In this document: in pieces, positions 22,833 to 31,793 of the stretch
Layout of the letters: the number at the start of each line of letters is the position of its first letter
Position numbering within the stretch: the first letter of the stretch is position 1
NCBI GenBank assembly: GCA_035934015.1
Contig: DASYYH010000018.1
Span: 1-32,840, forward strand
Origin: Candidatus Acidiferrales bacterium
GTDB lineage: Bacteria; Acidobacteriota; Terriglobia; Acidiferrales; UBA7541
Direction of reading: 5' to 3'
DNA length: 32,840 nucleotides
Made by a program: the position numbers and the translations under genes
The notes under the pieces: model-generated
Told to the model about the DNA's origin: nothing
Database searches by the model: none
What the model saw: only the letters and a program-made list of their open reading frames with translations

Positions 22833-23038
22833 GTTTTTCCTGCATTCCGCGCTTTTTCACAAAAGCAACTCCATCCATGCACGCGCCGTCTAAGTTTAAG
22901 CAACGACAGTTACTTTAGAAATTTCAGTATTTTGAAGTCCGTTGTAGAATTGGCAATGTTTCGGCCCGGCTCATAAAGGAGCGAGGAGCGACGAACTTCC
23001 TGGGGAGCGAGTCGATCCTACACACGGAGGAGATGGAA

Positions 23039-23713
23039 ATGTTCTTGCGGAAACTGCTGGTACTCGTCTTTATTCTGAGCTGCGGCGCCACTTGTGCGAT
23101 GGCGCAGGATACGTACGCGGACAAAATCGAAATCACTCCTTTTGGAGGCGCCAAATTCGGCGGAAAAATCAATGTCACTGGCTATACCTCAAACGCCAAC
23201 GTCGACAATGTTTTCATCAAGAGCGGCATCGACTACGGCGTAATCGCCGACTATTCCATCTGGGACAGTTTTGCGGTTGAATTCATGATGGTGCGCCAGC
23301 CGACTACATATAGTGAGCAAGACTTCACTACTATTCCGCCCACAAAAGATTTTCTTGCCAATGGGACGCTGGGTACGTACACCTTTGGCGGCGCTTATAC
23401 GTTTCGCAGCGGCTCCAATATCAGACCTTTTGTCGCAGGCGGCGTAGGCTGGACCAACTTTGGCAATCTCGATAGCCAGCCGACTAAGCTCTACGTCGGC
23501 TTCAACAACAAAGTCGCCTACAATCTCGGCGGCGGCGTGAAATATTATTTCAGCAAGTATCTCGGCCTTCGCTTCGATATGCGCTGGATGGCCAGCCGGA
23601 CAACTCCGAATCAGTCCACATATTGCAGCGGCTACTATGGCTGCGGAACCTACGCGGGGAGTTACAAGGCCAACCAGGGTGAAGCCAACCTCGGCCTGAT
23701 TCTTCACTTCTAG
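23039..23713 (+). CDS. Outer-membrane beta-barrel protein
   Basis: A 224-aa product with the signal peptide MFLRKLLVLVFILSCGATCA and cleavage after AMAQ. ATG 23039 lies 8 nt after GGAGG, whereas the ATG at 23033 is only 2 nt from it, too close. The mature protein has alternating strands (IEITPFGGAKFGGKINVTGY, GTYTFGGAYTFRSGSNIRPF, NLGGGVKYYFSKYLGLRFDM) and ends in F (NLGLILHF). This is the shape of an 8-stranded OmpA/OmpX-like barrel. It probably sits in the outer membrane; no function can be assigned. A strong terminator follows the gene. A GTTACTTTA sequence upstream resembles half of the HxlR operator. Confidence 0.8.
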   Translation: MFLRKLLVLVFILSCGATCAMAQDTYADKIEITPFGGAKFGGKINVTGYTSNANVDNVFIKSGIDYGVIADYSIWDSFAVEFMMVRQPTTYSEQDFTTIPPTKDFLANGTLGTYTFGGAYTFRSGSNIRPFVAGGVGWTNFGNLDSQPTKLYVGFNNKVAYNLGGGVKYYFSKYLGLRFDMRWMASRTTPNQSTYCSGYYGCGTYAGSYKANQGEANLGLILHF

Positions 23714-23748
23714 TTTTCGTCAATCGCAGTTTTCGCAGAAAAAGACAA

Positions 23749-23780
23749 GGAGCCTCCCTTGGGGGAGGCTCCCTTTTTTT
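23749..23780 (+). terminator. Intrinsic terminator of the beta-barrel gene
   Basis: A perfect 10-bp stem GGAGCCTCCC / GGGAGGCTCC with a 4-nt loop TTGG is followed by seven T. It lies 36 nt after the stop codon of the gene ending at 23713. Confidence 0.9.
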
Positions 23781-23850
23781 CTCGATTCGTATCCTTCGCG
23801 ATGTGAAATTCACAAGTGAAACCGTGATGCCGGCGAAAAAAGCTTTGCGC

Positions 23851-23878
23851 AAAAGAACGGCCCGGGTTCCCCGGGCCG
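23851..23878 (-). terminator. Intrinsic terminator of the TonB-dependent receptor gene
   Basis: Read on the minus strand this is a perfect 9-bp stem CGGCCCGGG / CCCGGGCCG with loop GAA, followed by TTCTTTT. It starts 31 nt after the stop codon of the receptor gene (23909). With the plus-strand terminator at 23749-23780 it separates two convergent genes. Confidence 0.85.
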
Positions 23879-23908
23879 CCGTAAGAATTCTCGCAAGAGG
23901 ATAAGAAT

Positions 23909-26900
23909 TTAGAACGTGAATTGCGCCTTGAACTGCAGCACTCGCGCATTCATCTCGCCGCCCAGCATCGAGCCAAGCACGCTTGTCGGAGATCCCGCCG
24001 TGGCCAGTATTTCCCCGAAATTTGGGCTCGCAGCATTGTTCACGGGCATGCCGAAATTCGGATGGTTGAGCACGTTGTACGCCTGCACTCCGAGGATCAC
24101 GTGTGCGCCTTGCCAGAAGGGAATGCTTGTTGACTTCATCACCGCCGCGTCCACGTTGAAGAAATCCGGCCCTCGGAAGAAATTCCGCTGTCCTGTCGAA
24201 AATGCGCTTTCCGCTCCGATGTTGAATTCGCACGCCGCCGCAGTCAGGCACGTGGATGCCGTTCCCGGCGGCGCCAGGCAGCTTGGCCCGGAAGAGTTCA
24301 CCCGGCAGCCTGTGGGCCCGCTGATGTATTGCGGAATCACAGCCCCGAAGTAGTTCGTCGCCTGCAGGCTGGTGCTCAGCGCGCCGTCCACCACGCTATA
24401 GGGCAGTCCCGTGCGCGCAAAGACGACACCGGAGATCTCCCACCCGTTGATCAGGTAATTCGGCCCGCGTTTTCCAATGATCTCTCTTAACGGCGGATTC
24501 CACACAAAGTTCATGCTCCCGCTGTGCCGGACGTCATAGTCCGCCGACCCATAGTTTCCCGAGTAATTCAGCGGATCCTGCGGGTATGTGAAGCTTGTCG
24601 GCGAAAAGGGAAGGAATCCTCCGTTTGATACGTCATCCATCGCATGTGAATACGTGTAACTCCCCTGAATCACGCCTCGTCCCCACACCCCGCTGATCTG
24701 GTGCGTCACCGTCGCCGTGACTCCGTTGTAGTGCGAATCTCCGCCGCTGTAGAGCACCGTCACCTCTCCGAATCGCGGATCCGGCGCCTGCCCCAGCGGC
24801 AGCGTGCCGAAGGTTGATGTGCTGTAAGCGTTCGCCGAGTTATCCACCACAGGCTCATGCACGCCGTGATTGCCCACGTACGAGACGCTGACCAGCGTCG
24901 TATTCGTCAGTTGGTGCTGCAGCTCCAGGCTCCATTTCTGATACTGTGGAATCGTCGTTCTTCCTTCCGCCGTGAAAATGCTCGGCGGTGTAAACGACGC
25001 GTCGTTCGCCAGAATCGTGTTGAACGTCTCGCTGCTGTAGAAGCCCTGCTGGAAGACCGTGTTCGCTCCCTTCACGTCGCTGAAAATGCTCGACCCTGTG
25101 GCGCCCGTCGTCGTCACCAGAAAGTCGTTCGTGCTCGTGAACGTCGCCCCAAACGGCGGATTTTCTGCGAATGGCGTCACGATCGACATCGGCAGCATGT
25201 TGTAGAAAAGTCCCCCGCCGCCGCGTAACACCGTCTTCGTTCCCAGCCACTTCGGCTGCCACGCGAACCCGATGCGCGGCTCGTACACCACGCTGTGAAG
25301 TCCGCTGAGCGCGTGCTCCTGGTTGATCTTGATTGACTGGTTGTAAGGAATTTGCAGCAAACTCGATTGGTTGTTGCCAAGCCCAATGTCATTCTGAAAC
25401 GTCGATGACAATTGCGCGAAGCACAGATTGCGGCAGATGGGATTCGAGTCGTGCTCCGCGCGAACCGCCACGGTCAGGTTCAGCCGGTCGCTGTAGCGGA
25501 AGTCGTCTTCGATATACCCGCCGGTCGTGTACTCCGCCATCGGTTCGGATTGCGCCTGCGGAAACGACTGCGTATACGAATCGCCCGTCTGGCCTCCGTT
25601 GTAAAAATCATTGATCGAATTGACGAGCAGCACCCCTGTCGCCAGCGTTCCAAAATTGTGATCGCTTACGTCCAGCCGCAGGTATTGCCCGCCCATCTTG
25701 ATTGTGTGCCGTCCTGCGGTCTTCGAAAAATCATCGCTGATCTGCACTTGCGTATCGTTCTGCCCGTGCGGCACGCTGCAATCCTGTCCGCCGAGCAGAA
25801 TCGGCAGCCCCGATCCCAAAGGCGCATTCACGCATGGATTCGGCGTGCTCGTCGTGGTGTAGAACGTCCCGTCCGCCATCGCCATGGTCGTCGGGAAAGC
25901 GTCGAACGCGTTGATCTGGCTCGTCGGCCCAAACACCGCCGAAACATATTGCCCCGAGACGGACACTTGATTCGCCGCCGTGGACCCGAAATTGTGGTTC
26001 CACACCAGTTGCCCTTCCGTCGCCGGAATCGACGCATACACATTGAAGGCCGAACTGATCGGGTCCGAATAGGTCGTCTGGTTGCCCCAGTCCCGCCGGA
26101 TTCTTACAAACATGCGGTCTTTCTGCGAAATATTGAAATCCAGCCGCCCATTCACTAGCCATTCCTTCGTAAAGTTCTTCTGCGTCGTCGTGTATCCCAC
26201 CGAGCATGGCTCGGCCGCGCCGACTCCCACGCCCGCTGGATTGTAAAACTGCGGATTCAAATTGAACCCGCCGCAGCCGTCTCCGGTCGTATGGACGATT
26301 CCGCTGCTGTCGGTGAACTGGCCCGGAAACTGATTATCCAGCGCCGCGCTGGACTGCGGCGCGCCGTTCAGTGTCCCGAAGAGAATGCCGCTGTAGAACG
26401 CTGCCACGTCCGGGCGACCCAAACCCTGAAGGTTGGTCAGCGTCGCCGCCTGGAATTGCGGGCTCGGCATCACCACGGTCGCCGGCGAATCAATCAGCAC
26501 GCGACCGCCTTCTGAATCCAGGAAAAAAAACACCTTGTTCGGCTTGATCGTCCCGCCCAGCGACCCTTGCCACTGGTTGGCGCTGTCAAAGGGCCGCTGA
26601 ATGGCCTGCTCGTTGTTGAAGAAATCGTTCGCATTCAGGATTCGCGTGTTCCAGAAGTAATTTGCTTCGCCATGCAGCGTGCTTCCACCGGAACGCGTGA
26701 TCAGATTCACGCCCGTCCCCGCCAGCTCGCTCACGCTCCCGCTGTAGTTGTTGTTCGAGATGTCCACTTCCTGAATTTCGTTCGTCCCCAGCATCAATCC
26801 CGTCGCGCCCGTGTCGTTGATGCTCTGGAAGGGCTGCATCTGGTCCACGCCGTCGCGCGTGAATTTGTTCGACGTCGCCGGCATGCCGTACTGCGCGAAG

Positions 26901-27418
26901 TTCCCTGTCCCGCCCACCGTATTCATCACTGCTCCGGGCGCCAATTGCGCGAAGCGGGTCACATCCTCGCCCGGATTCGGCTCGTGCAAAATTTGCCGCC
27001 GCGTGAACGCCACCCCTTGGTTGCCATCCTGCTTCTTCAGCAGAGAAGCCGCCTGCACCTGTGCGGGCAGCGGCTGCACCGAGAGCTTAAAATCCACCAC
27101 GACCGGCTCACCCAGAGGAACCGTCACCACCTTCACCGCCGGCTGAAAGCCGGTCATCGTCACGGTAATGGTGTAGGATCCCGGATCGAGCAATCCAAAC
27201 TGATACGAACCATCTCCCGGCGTCGTCGCCGTCTGCACCGTCCCTTTGGCGTTGTTCTTCAACTCCACCACCGCCCCGGACACCTGCGCTCCCTTCGGAT
27301 TCGTCACCGTGCCGTGCACGCCGCCGGTGGTCATGGTCTGCGCCGCGAGCCGCACTGAAGCGGCGCCGGAGGTCACCAGCAGCGCGAAAACCACATACAT
27401 CAAGCGTTTCAAATTCAT
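23909..27418 (-). CDS. Oar-like TonB-dependent outer-membrane receptor
   Basis: A 1169-aa product from ATG 27418, which follows GGAGG at 5 nt; the frame is open further upstream without a better site. Residues 1-27 are a signal peptide (MYVVFALLVTSGAASVRLAA). Residues ~30-115 form a carboxypeptidase-regulatory-like domain (GGVHGTVTNPKGAQVSGAVV, DPGSYTITVTMTGFQP). A plug domain follows (NEIQEVDISNNNYSGSVSEL, VNLITRSGGSTLHGEANYF). The remainder is a long beta-barrel ending in F (VLQFKAQFTF). Oar-type receptors are named after a Myxococcus protein and are heavily expanded in acidobacteria, where they are thought to take up oligosaccharides or other large substrates with TonB energy. The substrate is unknown, and no SusD-like or glycosidase gene is adjacent. 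Confidence 0.92.
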   Translation of the reverse strand: MNLKRLMYVVFALLVTSGAASVRLAAQTMTTGGVHGTVTNPKGAQVSGAVVELKNNAKGTVQTATTPGDGSYQFGLLDPGSYTITVTMTGFQPAVKVVTVPLGEPVVVDFKLSVQPLPAQVQAASLLKKQDGNQGVAFTRRQILHEPNPGEDVTRFAQLAPGAVMNTVGGTGNFAQYGMPATSNKFTRDGVDQMQPFQSINDTGATGLMLGTNEIQEVDISNNNYSGSVSELAGTGVNLITRSGGSTLHGEANYFWNTRILNANDFFNNEQAIQRPFDSANQWQGSLGGTIKPNKVFFFLDSEGGRVLIDSPATVVMPSPQFQAATLTNLQGLGRPDVAAFYSGILFGTLNGAPQSSAALDNQFPGQFTDSSGIVHTTGDGCGGFNLNPQFYNPAGVGVGAAEPCSVGYTTTQKNFTKEWLVNGRLDFNISQKDRMFVRIRRDWGNQTTYSDPISSAFNVYASIPATEGQLVWNHNFGSTAANQVSVSGQYVSAVFGPTSQINAFDAFPTTMAMADGTFYTTTSTPNPCVNAPLGSGLPILLGGQDCSVPHGQNDTQVQISDDFSKTAGRHTIKMGGQYLRLDVSDHNFGTLATGVLLVNSINDFYNGGQTGDSYTQSFPQAQSEPMAEYTTGGYIEDDFRYSDRLNLTVAVRAEHDSNPICRNLCFAQLSSTFQNDIGLGNNQSSLLQIPYNQSIKINQEHALSGLHSVVYEPRIGFAWQPKWLGTKTVLRGGGGLFYNMLPMSIVTPFAENPPFGATFTSTNDFLVTTTGATGSSIFSDVKGANTVFQQGFYSSETFNTILANDASFTPPSIFTAEGRTTIPQYQKWSLELQHQLTNTTLVSVSYVGNHGVHEPVVDNSANAYSTSTFGTLPLGQAPDPRFGEVTVLYSGGDSHYNGVTATVTHQISGVWGRGVIQGSYTYSHAMDDVSNGGFLPFSPTSFTYPQDPLNYSGNYGSADYDVRHSGSMNFVWNPPLREIIGKRGPNYLINGWEISGVVFARTGLPYSVVDGALSTSLQATNYFGAVIPQYISGPTGCRVNSSGPSCLAPPGTASTCLTAAACEFNIGAESAFSTGQRNFFRGPDFFNVDAAVMKSTSIPFWQGAHVILGVQAYNVLNHPNFGMPVNNAASPNFGEILATAGSPTSVLGSMLGGEMNARVLQFKAQFTF

Positions 27419-27829
27419 CAAATCCTCCATCCGATTTTCACCACGGAACAACTGCGGACCGACGACTTTATCCGGAAGTTTCAGAATCCCCCAAGATCCG
27501 TATGGCAAGCGCCCCACAGGAGCGCTACGCAGTTTACATCACTGCCCAACTCCGGCCATACCCAATTTTCTTCCCGCAAACCAGCCACAATTCTGTAGTT
27601 ACGCCCCGCCCGAAAGGGCTCTTCAGCCGCGAATGACCTAGAGGGATGCCTCCCCACCGGAGATGGTTGCGCGCCCAGACGGGCTTGAACCCGTGCCCGC
27701 GTCGTTTTTGCAGCTTCCTCACGGGTTTCCCGGCTGTGCCAAACCGCATCTAACGATATTAGGGATGTGGCCAGAGTGATGAAGGAGACCCTGGAAACGT
27801 GGCAAGGAGCGAAGAAAGGAGAGAGGGTC
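27419..27829. other. Intergenic region between the receptor and BON-domain genes
   Basis: This ~410-bp region separates divergent genes and should hold both promoters. Open frames on both strands lack convincing starts. A minus-strand segment around 27675-27700 (ACGGGTTCAAGCCCGT) resembles a tRNA T-arm, but its loop is one base short and no cloverleaf fits. I could not identify promoters with confidence. Confidence 0.4.
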
Positions 27830-28417
27830 ATGAGAGAAAAAACCAGCAAAATCACTCTGTGGATGAAATTGGCATTGCTCGCCGCGCTGATGTTCGGACT
27901 GGCGGCTCCGCACGCTGCGGCACTCTCCGCCGCGTCAAATAGGCCTGTCGCTTACCAGCAGACCGACCCCAAGCTCGAAGCCGGCTTGATCAAGCAAGTC
28001 CATCACGCGCTGGCCATGAATCCGTGGTATGGCGTGTTTGACGACCTCGCTTATTCGGTCAACGGCACCGAAGTCACGCTCACTGGCGAAGTCGTCTACC
28101 CGGGCACGAAGGAAGACGCCGTTGCCTCTGTGAAGCACATCGAAGGTGTCACGCACGTTATCGACAAAATCACCGTCCTGCCGTTCTCTTCGATGGACTT
28201 TCAGATTCGCCGCGCCGAATACCGCGCGATTTTTTCCTACGCCAGCCTCTACCGTTATGCGATGGGCGTGAATCCGATGATCCACATCATCGTGGATACG
28301 GGCCACGTAACCCTCATCGGCTACGTAGATAACGAAACCGACGCCAGACTCGCCTATCTGCGCGCCAATAGTGTCCCCGGCGTTTTTTCTGTGACCAACG
28401 ATCTCAAGGTCGGCTGA
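27830..28417 (+). CDS. Secreted protein with two BON domains
   Basis: From ATG 27830 (GGAGAGAGGG upstream) the product is 195 aa. An in-frame ATG at 27767 would add 21 polar residues before the signal peptide and is less likely. The signal sequence (ITLWMKLALLAALMFGLAA) ends near AALS. Residues ~45-115 form a BON domain (LIKQVHHALAMNP, VNGTEVTLTGEVVYPGTKED, IEGVTHVIDKITVLP). A second, looser BON unit covers ~135-195 (IHIIVDTGHVTLIGYVDNET, VPGVFSVTNDLKV). BON domains bind phospholipid surfaces in OsmY and related periplasmic proteins, so a role at the envelope under stress is likely. An intrinsic terminator follows at 28451-28485. Confidence 0.85.
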   Translation: MREKTSKITLWMKLALLAALMFGLAAPHAAALSAASNRPVAYQQTDPKLEAGLIKQVHHALAMNPWYGVFDDLAYSVNGTEVTLTGEVVYPGTKEDAVASVKHIEGVTHVIDKITVLPFSSMDFQIRRAEYRAIFSYASLYRYAMGVNPMIHIIVDTGHVTLIGYVDNETDARLAYLRANSVPGVFSVTNDLKVG

Positions 28418-28450
28418 TTCCCTCCTCCTGGCCGTCTGAGAGTCGCGTCG

Positions 28451-28485
28451 CGGGCCCGGCCTCCCCGCCGGGCCCGTTTTCTTTT
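28451..28485 (+). terminator. Intrinsic terminator after the BON-domain gene
   Basis: A perfect 10-bp stem CGGGCCCGGC / GCCGGGCCCG with loop CTCCCC is followed by TTTTCTTTT. It lies 33 nt after the stop codon at 28417 and isolates the PadR-permease unit downstream. Confidence 0.9.
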
Positions 28486-28503
28486 CGCCACACAAGAACG
28501 TCC

Positions 28504-28561
28504 TTGACATACCTAGCATTCTAGGTGTAATCCTTATCAGGCTGAGTTGTCTAGGGGTAAT
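28504..28561 (+). promoter_or_regulatory. padR promoter with probable PadR operator
   Basis: TTGACA (28504-28509), an 18-bp spacer and TAATCC form a plausible promoter. The spacer contains the inverted repeat ACCTAG-CATT-CTAGGT (28511-28526). CTAGGTGTAAT (28521-28531) is repeated as CTAGGGGTAAT (28551-28561), 30 bp downstream, about three helical turns. A PadR dimer bound to these would cover the promoter, implying autoregulation. Confidence 0.65.
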
Positions 28562-28566
28562 GCAAA

Positions 28567-28899
28567 ATGGCGAAGAACGATCTTCAGGGAAGTCTGGACC
28601 TGCTGACACTGAAAACCCTTTCGCAGATGGGCGAGCTGCACGGTTACGGAATCGTCCTGCACATCCAGCGCGCCTCGGACGACCTGCTGGCCGTCGAGGA
28701 GGGTTCGCTCTATCCCGCCTTGCACCGCATGGAGCAGTGCGGATGGATTCGCTCCGAATGGAAGCTGACGGAGACGAATCGCAAAGCGAAATACTACCGG
28801 CTGACGCCTGCCGGCCAGAAGGAATTGCGCAACGCCCAGGAAAGTTTCGAACAAGTAGTGAAAGGCGTGCGCGCCGTGTTGCGCTACGCGCAGGAGTAG
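28567..28899 (+). CDS. PadR-family regulator (acidobacterial ADOP-linked type)
   Basis: A 110-aa winged-helix protein: DLQGSLDLLTLKTLSQMGEL, HGYGIVLHIQ, SLYPALHRMEQCGWIRSEWK, then KYYRLTPAGQKELRNAQESF. This is the short PadR form, with the wing motif EGSLYPALHRME, that in acidobacteria sits just upstream of MacB/FtsX-like ADOP permeases, as it does here (141 nt before the permease start). It is expected to repress its own promoter and perhaps the permease. GGGG precedes the ATG at about 9 nt. Confidence 0.92.
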   Translation: MAKNDLQGSLDLLTLKTLSQMGELHGYGIVLHIQRASDDLLAVEEGSLYPALHRMEQCGWIRSEWKLTETNRKAKYYRLTPAGQKELRNAQESFEQVVKGVRAVLRYAQE

Positions 28900-28911
28900 G
28901 CCATGAATGAT

Positions 28912-29178
28912 TCTTCCGATTCGCGCCGCCGGTCTGCTGCGATAGCAGCACAAGAAAAGAGGGCGGCGCGATGTATTCCTTGCGATGTCTGTCGCGCCAT
29001 GAAAGTGGATCCAATGATCGCCCTGAGGTACGAGTGAGCATGTCCATTCTTCGCCGCATCACGAATTTATTTCACCGCTCGAAGCTCGACGAAGAGATCG
29101 ACGCGGAACTCCGCTCGCACATCGAAATGCGCACAGCGGACAACATCGCCGCAGGAATGTCGCCCAAAGAAGCGCGGC
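28912..29178 (+). repeat. Direct repeat, left copy, at the start of the ADOP permease
   Basis: Two blocks here recur at 31733-32088. Block A (28912-28958) matches 31733-31779 over 47 bp with two mismatches and contains CTGCTGCGATAGCAGCA. Block B (28993-29178) matches 31903-32088 and includes the end of one permease frame and the start of the next. The right copy has about 89 extra bp between the blocks. Confidence 0.8.
28993..29037 (+). pseudogene. C-terminal remnant of an ADOP permease
   Basis: The frame reads RAMKVDPMIALRYE and a stop, the canonical last residues of ADOP/MacB-type permeases; the intact copy below ends RRAMRVDPMVALRHE. The stop is followed after two bases (GC) by the ATG of the intact permease. 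The rest of the upstream gene is gone, so this is a deletion scar from a former tandem array. Confidence 0.75.
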
Positions 29179-31688
29179 GGCAGGCAGTGCTGCGCTTCGG
29201 CAGCCGTCCTGCGATGAAAGAGCGCGTAATCGCCGCCGACGCCCACATGTTCCTCGATTCACTGTGGCGGGATTTGCATTACAGCCTGCGTGGCCTCCGC
29301 AAGAACCTCGGATTCACGGCCATCGCCGTCCTCACACTGGCGCTCGGCATCGGCGCCAACACTGCAGTATTTAGTGTGTTCGACCTTGATTTGCTTCGCC
29401 CGCTTCCCTACGCGAATGCGAATCGGCTTGTCTTTTTTGGGATGCTCATGCCCTCCTTCGACTCGCGCCCGTTCCTCTTCACGTCGTCCTATCTGCAACT
29501 TCGCACCACCCATACGCCCTTCGAATCCATAACTTCATGGCGTCCCGGCATCGCGGGATGCGATTTGACGGAGACGCAACCACTGCGTCTCGCTTGCGCA
29601 CGCGCGGAATCCACGTTTCTCCCCACCTTCGGAATCAGCCCAATTTTAGGCCGCAGCTTCAATGCCGAAGAGGACGGCCCCAACGCCCCAGCAGTGTGCC
29701 TGATTTCCTATGCGTTGTGGCAGAGCCGTTTCGGTGGCCGCGCTACAGCTCTTGGTCAGATGCTCTCGCTTGATGGCCAGCCAACCCGCATTATCGGTAT
29801 CTTGCCGCCGAATTTCGAGTGGCCCACGCTCGAACCGGTGGACGTCATCTTGCCCGAGGCTATTACCGCCGCCGAGCGATCAAACCCGATGGCCGGGGCG
29901 GTGCGCGCTTACGCAAGGTTAAAGCCGGGCGTGAACATGAAAGAAGCCCGCGCCCAGCTCGAACCCGCGCTTGAGAGTTGGCGGCAAGCTTCACCGCCGA
30001 TGTTCCGCAAGGAAATAGGACTGGGCTTAATCTCCGTGCGCGAAGACCAGGTCGGGTCGATACGGTTGGCACTATTGGTTCTCTTTGGAGCTTCGCTCGC
30101 CTTACTCCTCTTGGCCGTCGCCAACGTGACAAACCTTCTTTCCGCGCGCGCCTCAGCGCGAGAACGAGAACTCGCAGTGCGAACGGCTCTCGGCGCTAGC
30201 CGGAGAAACTTGATCGCTCTGCAACTTACGGAAAGCACCCTCCTGGGTCTTTCCGGCGGCGTCGGCGGCGCGGGACTGGCTTTCGTGCTGCTGCGTCTGT
30301 TTGTGGCGCTTGCACCGGCTGGAATTCCGCATGTCGCGCAGGTGCGTCTCGACGCGCCAGTGGTGCTCTTTGTTTTGATAGCCTCAGTGCTCGCAGGTTT
30401 AGCATGCGGACTGGCACCGGCGCTGACTCCACCACCTGTGCGCACGCTCCTCGCCGGCCCTTCGCTCGCCGCACCGCGGGCTCGCCTCGGAGCAATGCTG
30501 GTCGTCGGGCAAGTGGCCGTGTCTTTTGCGCTGGTCGCCGGGGCAGGATTGCTCCTCGAAACCTTGCGAAACATTGACAACGTGCCGCTGGGAATGAAAA
30601 CCAGCCACATTGTTACGGCCGAAGTCACGCTGGGTCGAGCCTACGGCCAATCCGGGAGGGCAGACGAATTCTTCAATCAGCTGGAGTCGGCGTTGCGAGA
30701 TTTGCCCGGAGTGACGGGTGTGGGCGTTAGCGACTCGCTCCCGCCCACCGGAGGAGGGCGCGCGCGCAGTTTCTTCGATATCCGTGTCGAAGGCCAGCCT
30801 CCTTCTCCCAAAGGCGAAGGCGGGCTAGTCGGCTGGAGTACGGTTACGCCCGGTTATTTCCAGACGCTTGGCATTCCTATTCTCGAGGGGCGCGAGTTCC
30901 TGCCAAGCGATCAAGATCCGCATTCCGATGTGATCGTAGTGACCAAGAAACTGGCTGCTCGCCTTTTCGCTGGACGGAACGCAATCGGCCAGCATCTTCA
31001 GCTCGCACCTCCTTCGGGATCTTGGTACACGGTCATCGGCGTTGTCGGCGACGTAAACCACCTTGACCAATCCGGCAGGATTGGACGCAGCGATCCCGGC
31101 TACTATCTCCCGCGACCGCGCTTGCCAGACCCCGTCACGGCACCGGACGATCGCCATGCCTTCTTTCTTGTACGCAGCTCCCTGGAACCAGTCGCTGTGG
31201 AGCGGCTGGTTCGCGAAAAAATTTCAACGCTTGATCCTACGCTGTTGGCGAGCATCTCGACCCTGGATGCACGCGTGAACCTTCTGCGTGTGCAGCCCCG
31301 GTTCAACGCTGCCCTCATTACTCTGTTTGCCGCGTTGGGTTTTCTCCTTTCCGCACTCGGGCTTTACGGCGTCCTCTCATTTCTTGTTATGGTCCGCACG
31401 AAAGAAATTGGAATTCGTACCGCGCTCGGTGCCGCGCCCCAAGCCGTGCTAAAGATGATCGTCTGGCGCGGACTGCGCCTCGTTCTGCTGGGCCTTGCGG
31501 CTGGTGTCGTGCTTGAGCTCGCTGGTGTTCACCTGTTGCAAGGGCTGCTTTACGGCGTCACTCCAGGCAACGCAGAAATCGCTGTTGCGTCAGTCTTGCT
31601 CCTGTTAATCGCGGGCTCAGCCGCCTGCTACATTCCCGCCCGCCGCGCCATGCGCGTCGATCCCATGGTTGCCCTGAGGCACGAGTAA
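29040..31688 (+). CDS. ADOP-type MacB/FtsX permease
   Basis: From ATG 29040 the product is 882 aa; an upstream in-frame ATG (28971) lies in the remnant of the previous copy. The N-terminal ~70 residues (SILRRITNLFHRSKLDEEID, SHIEMRTADNIAAGMSPKEA) form the permease-prefix domain of this family. Then come TM1 (FTAIAVLTLALGIGANTAVF), a MacB-like periplasmic core (to ~residue 330), a block of TM helices with ARASARERELAVRTALGASR (FtsX), a second periplasmic core, and a final FtsX block with RTKEIGIRTALGAAPQAVLK. This is a duplicated MacB-PCD/FtsX pair, the acidobacterial duplicated orphan permease. No ATPase gene is adjacent. Transport of peptides, lipids or drugs is possible but not established. 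Confidence 0.92.
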   Translation: MSILRRITNLFHRSKLDEEIDAELRSHIEMRTADNIAAGMSPKEARRQAVLRFGSRPAMKERVIAADAHMFLDSLWRDLHYSLRGLRKNLGFTAIAVLTLALGIGANTAVFSVFDLDLLRPLPYANANRLVFFGMLMPSFDSRPFLFTSSYLQLRTTHTPFESITSWRPGIAGCDLTETQPLRLACARAESTFLPTFGISPILGRSFNAEEDGPNAPAVCLISYALWQSRFGGRATALGQMLSLDGQPTRIIGILPPNFEWPTLEPVDVILPEAITAAERSNPMAGAVRAYARLKPGVNMKEARAQLEPALESWRQASPPMFRKEIGLGLISVREDQVGSIRLALLVLFGASLALLLLAVANVTNLLSARASARERELAVRTALGASRRNLIALQLTESTLLGLSGGVGGAGLAFVLLRLFVALAPAGIPHVAQVRLDAPVVLFVLIASVLAGLACGLAPALTPPPVRTLLAGPSLAAPRARLGAMLVVGQVAVSFALVAGAGLLLETLRNIDNVPLGMKTSHIVTAEVTLGRAYGQSGRADEFFNQLESALRDLPGVTGVGVSDSLPPTGGGRARSFFDIRVEGQPPSPKGEGGLVGWSTVTPGYFQTLGIPILEGREFLPSDQDPHSDVIVVTKKLAARLFAGRNAIGQHLQLAPPSGSWYTVIGVVGDVNHLDQSGRIGRSDPGYYLPRPRLPDPVTAPDDRHAFFLVRSSLEPVAVERLVREKISTLDPTLLASISTLDARVNLLRVQPRFNAALITLFAALGFLLSALGLYGVLSFLVMVRTKEIGIRTALGAAPQAVLKMIVWRGLRLVLLGLAAGVVLELAGVHLLQGLLYGVTPGNAEIAVASVLLLLIAGSAACYIPARRAMRVDPMVALRHE

Positions 31689-31793
31689 TGAGCCTTCGCA
31701 TACACGTTCGCAGCGGTACGCATCATAATCAATCTTCCTATTCGCGCCGCCGGTCTGCTGCGCTAGCAGCACAAGAAAAAAAGGGCGCGCGGG

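Noticed and set aside
24855-26207. Several long frames inside the Oar-like receptor gene on both strands
   Set aside because: They are other-frame shadows of the receptor; their translations are Arg/His-rich without domain signatures.
27660-27745. A tRNA-like stretch on the minus strand with ACGGGTTCAAGCCCGT
   Set aside because: The T-loop is one base short and no acceptor stem, D-arm or anticodon arm of the right size could be fitted.
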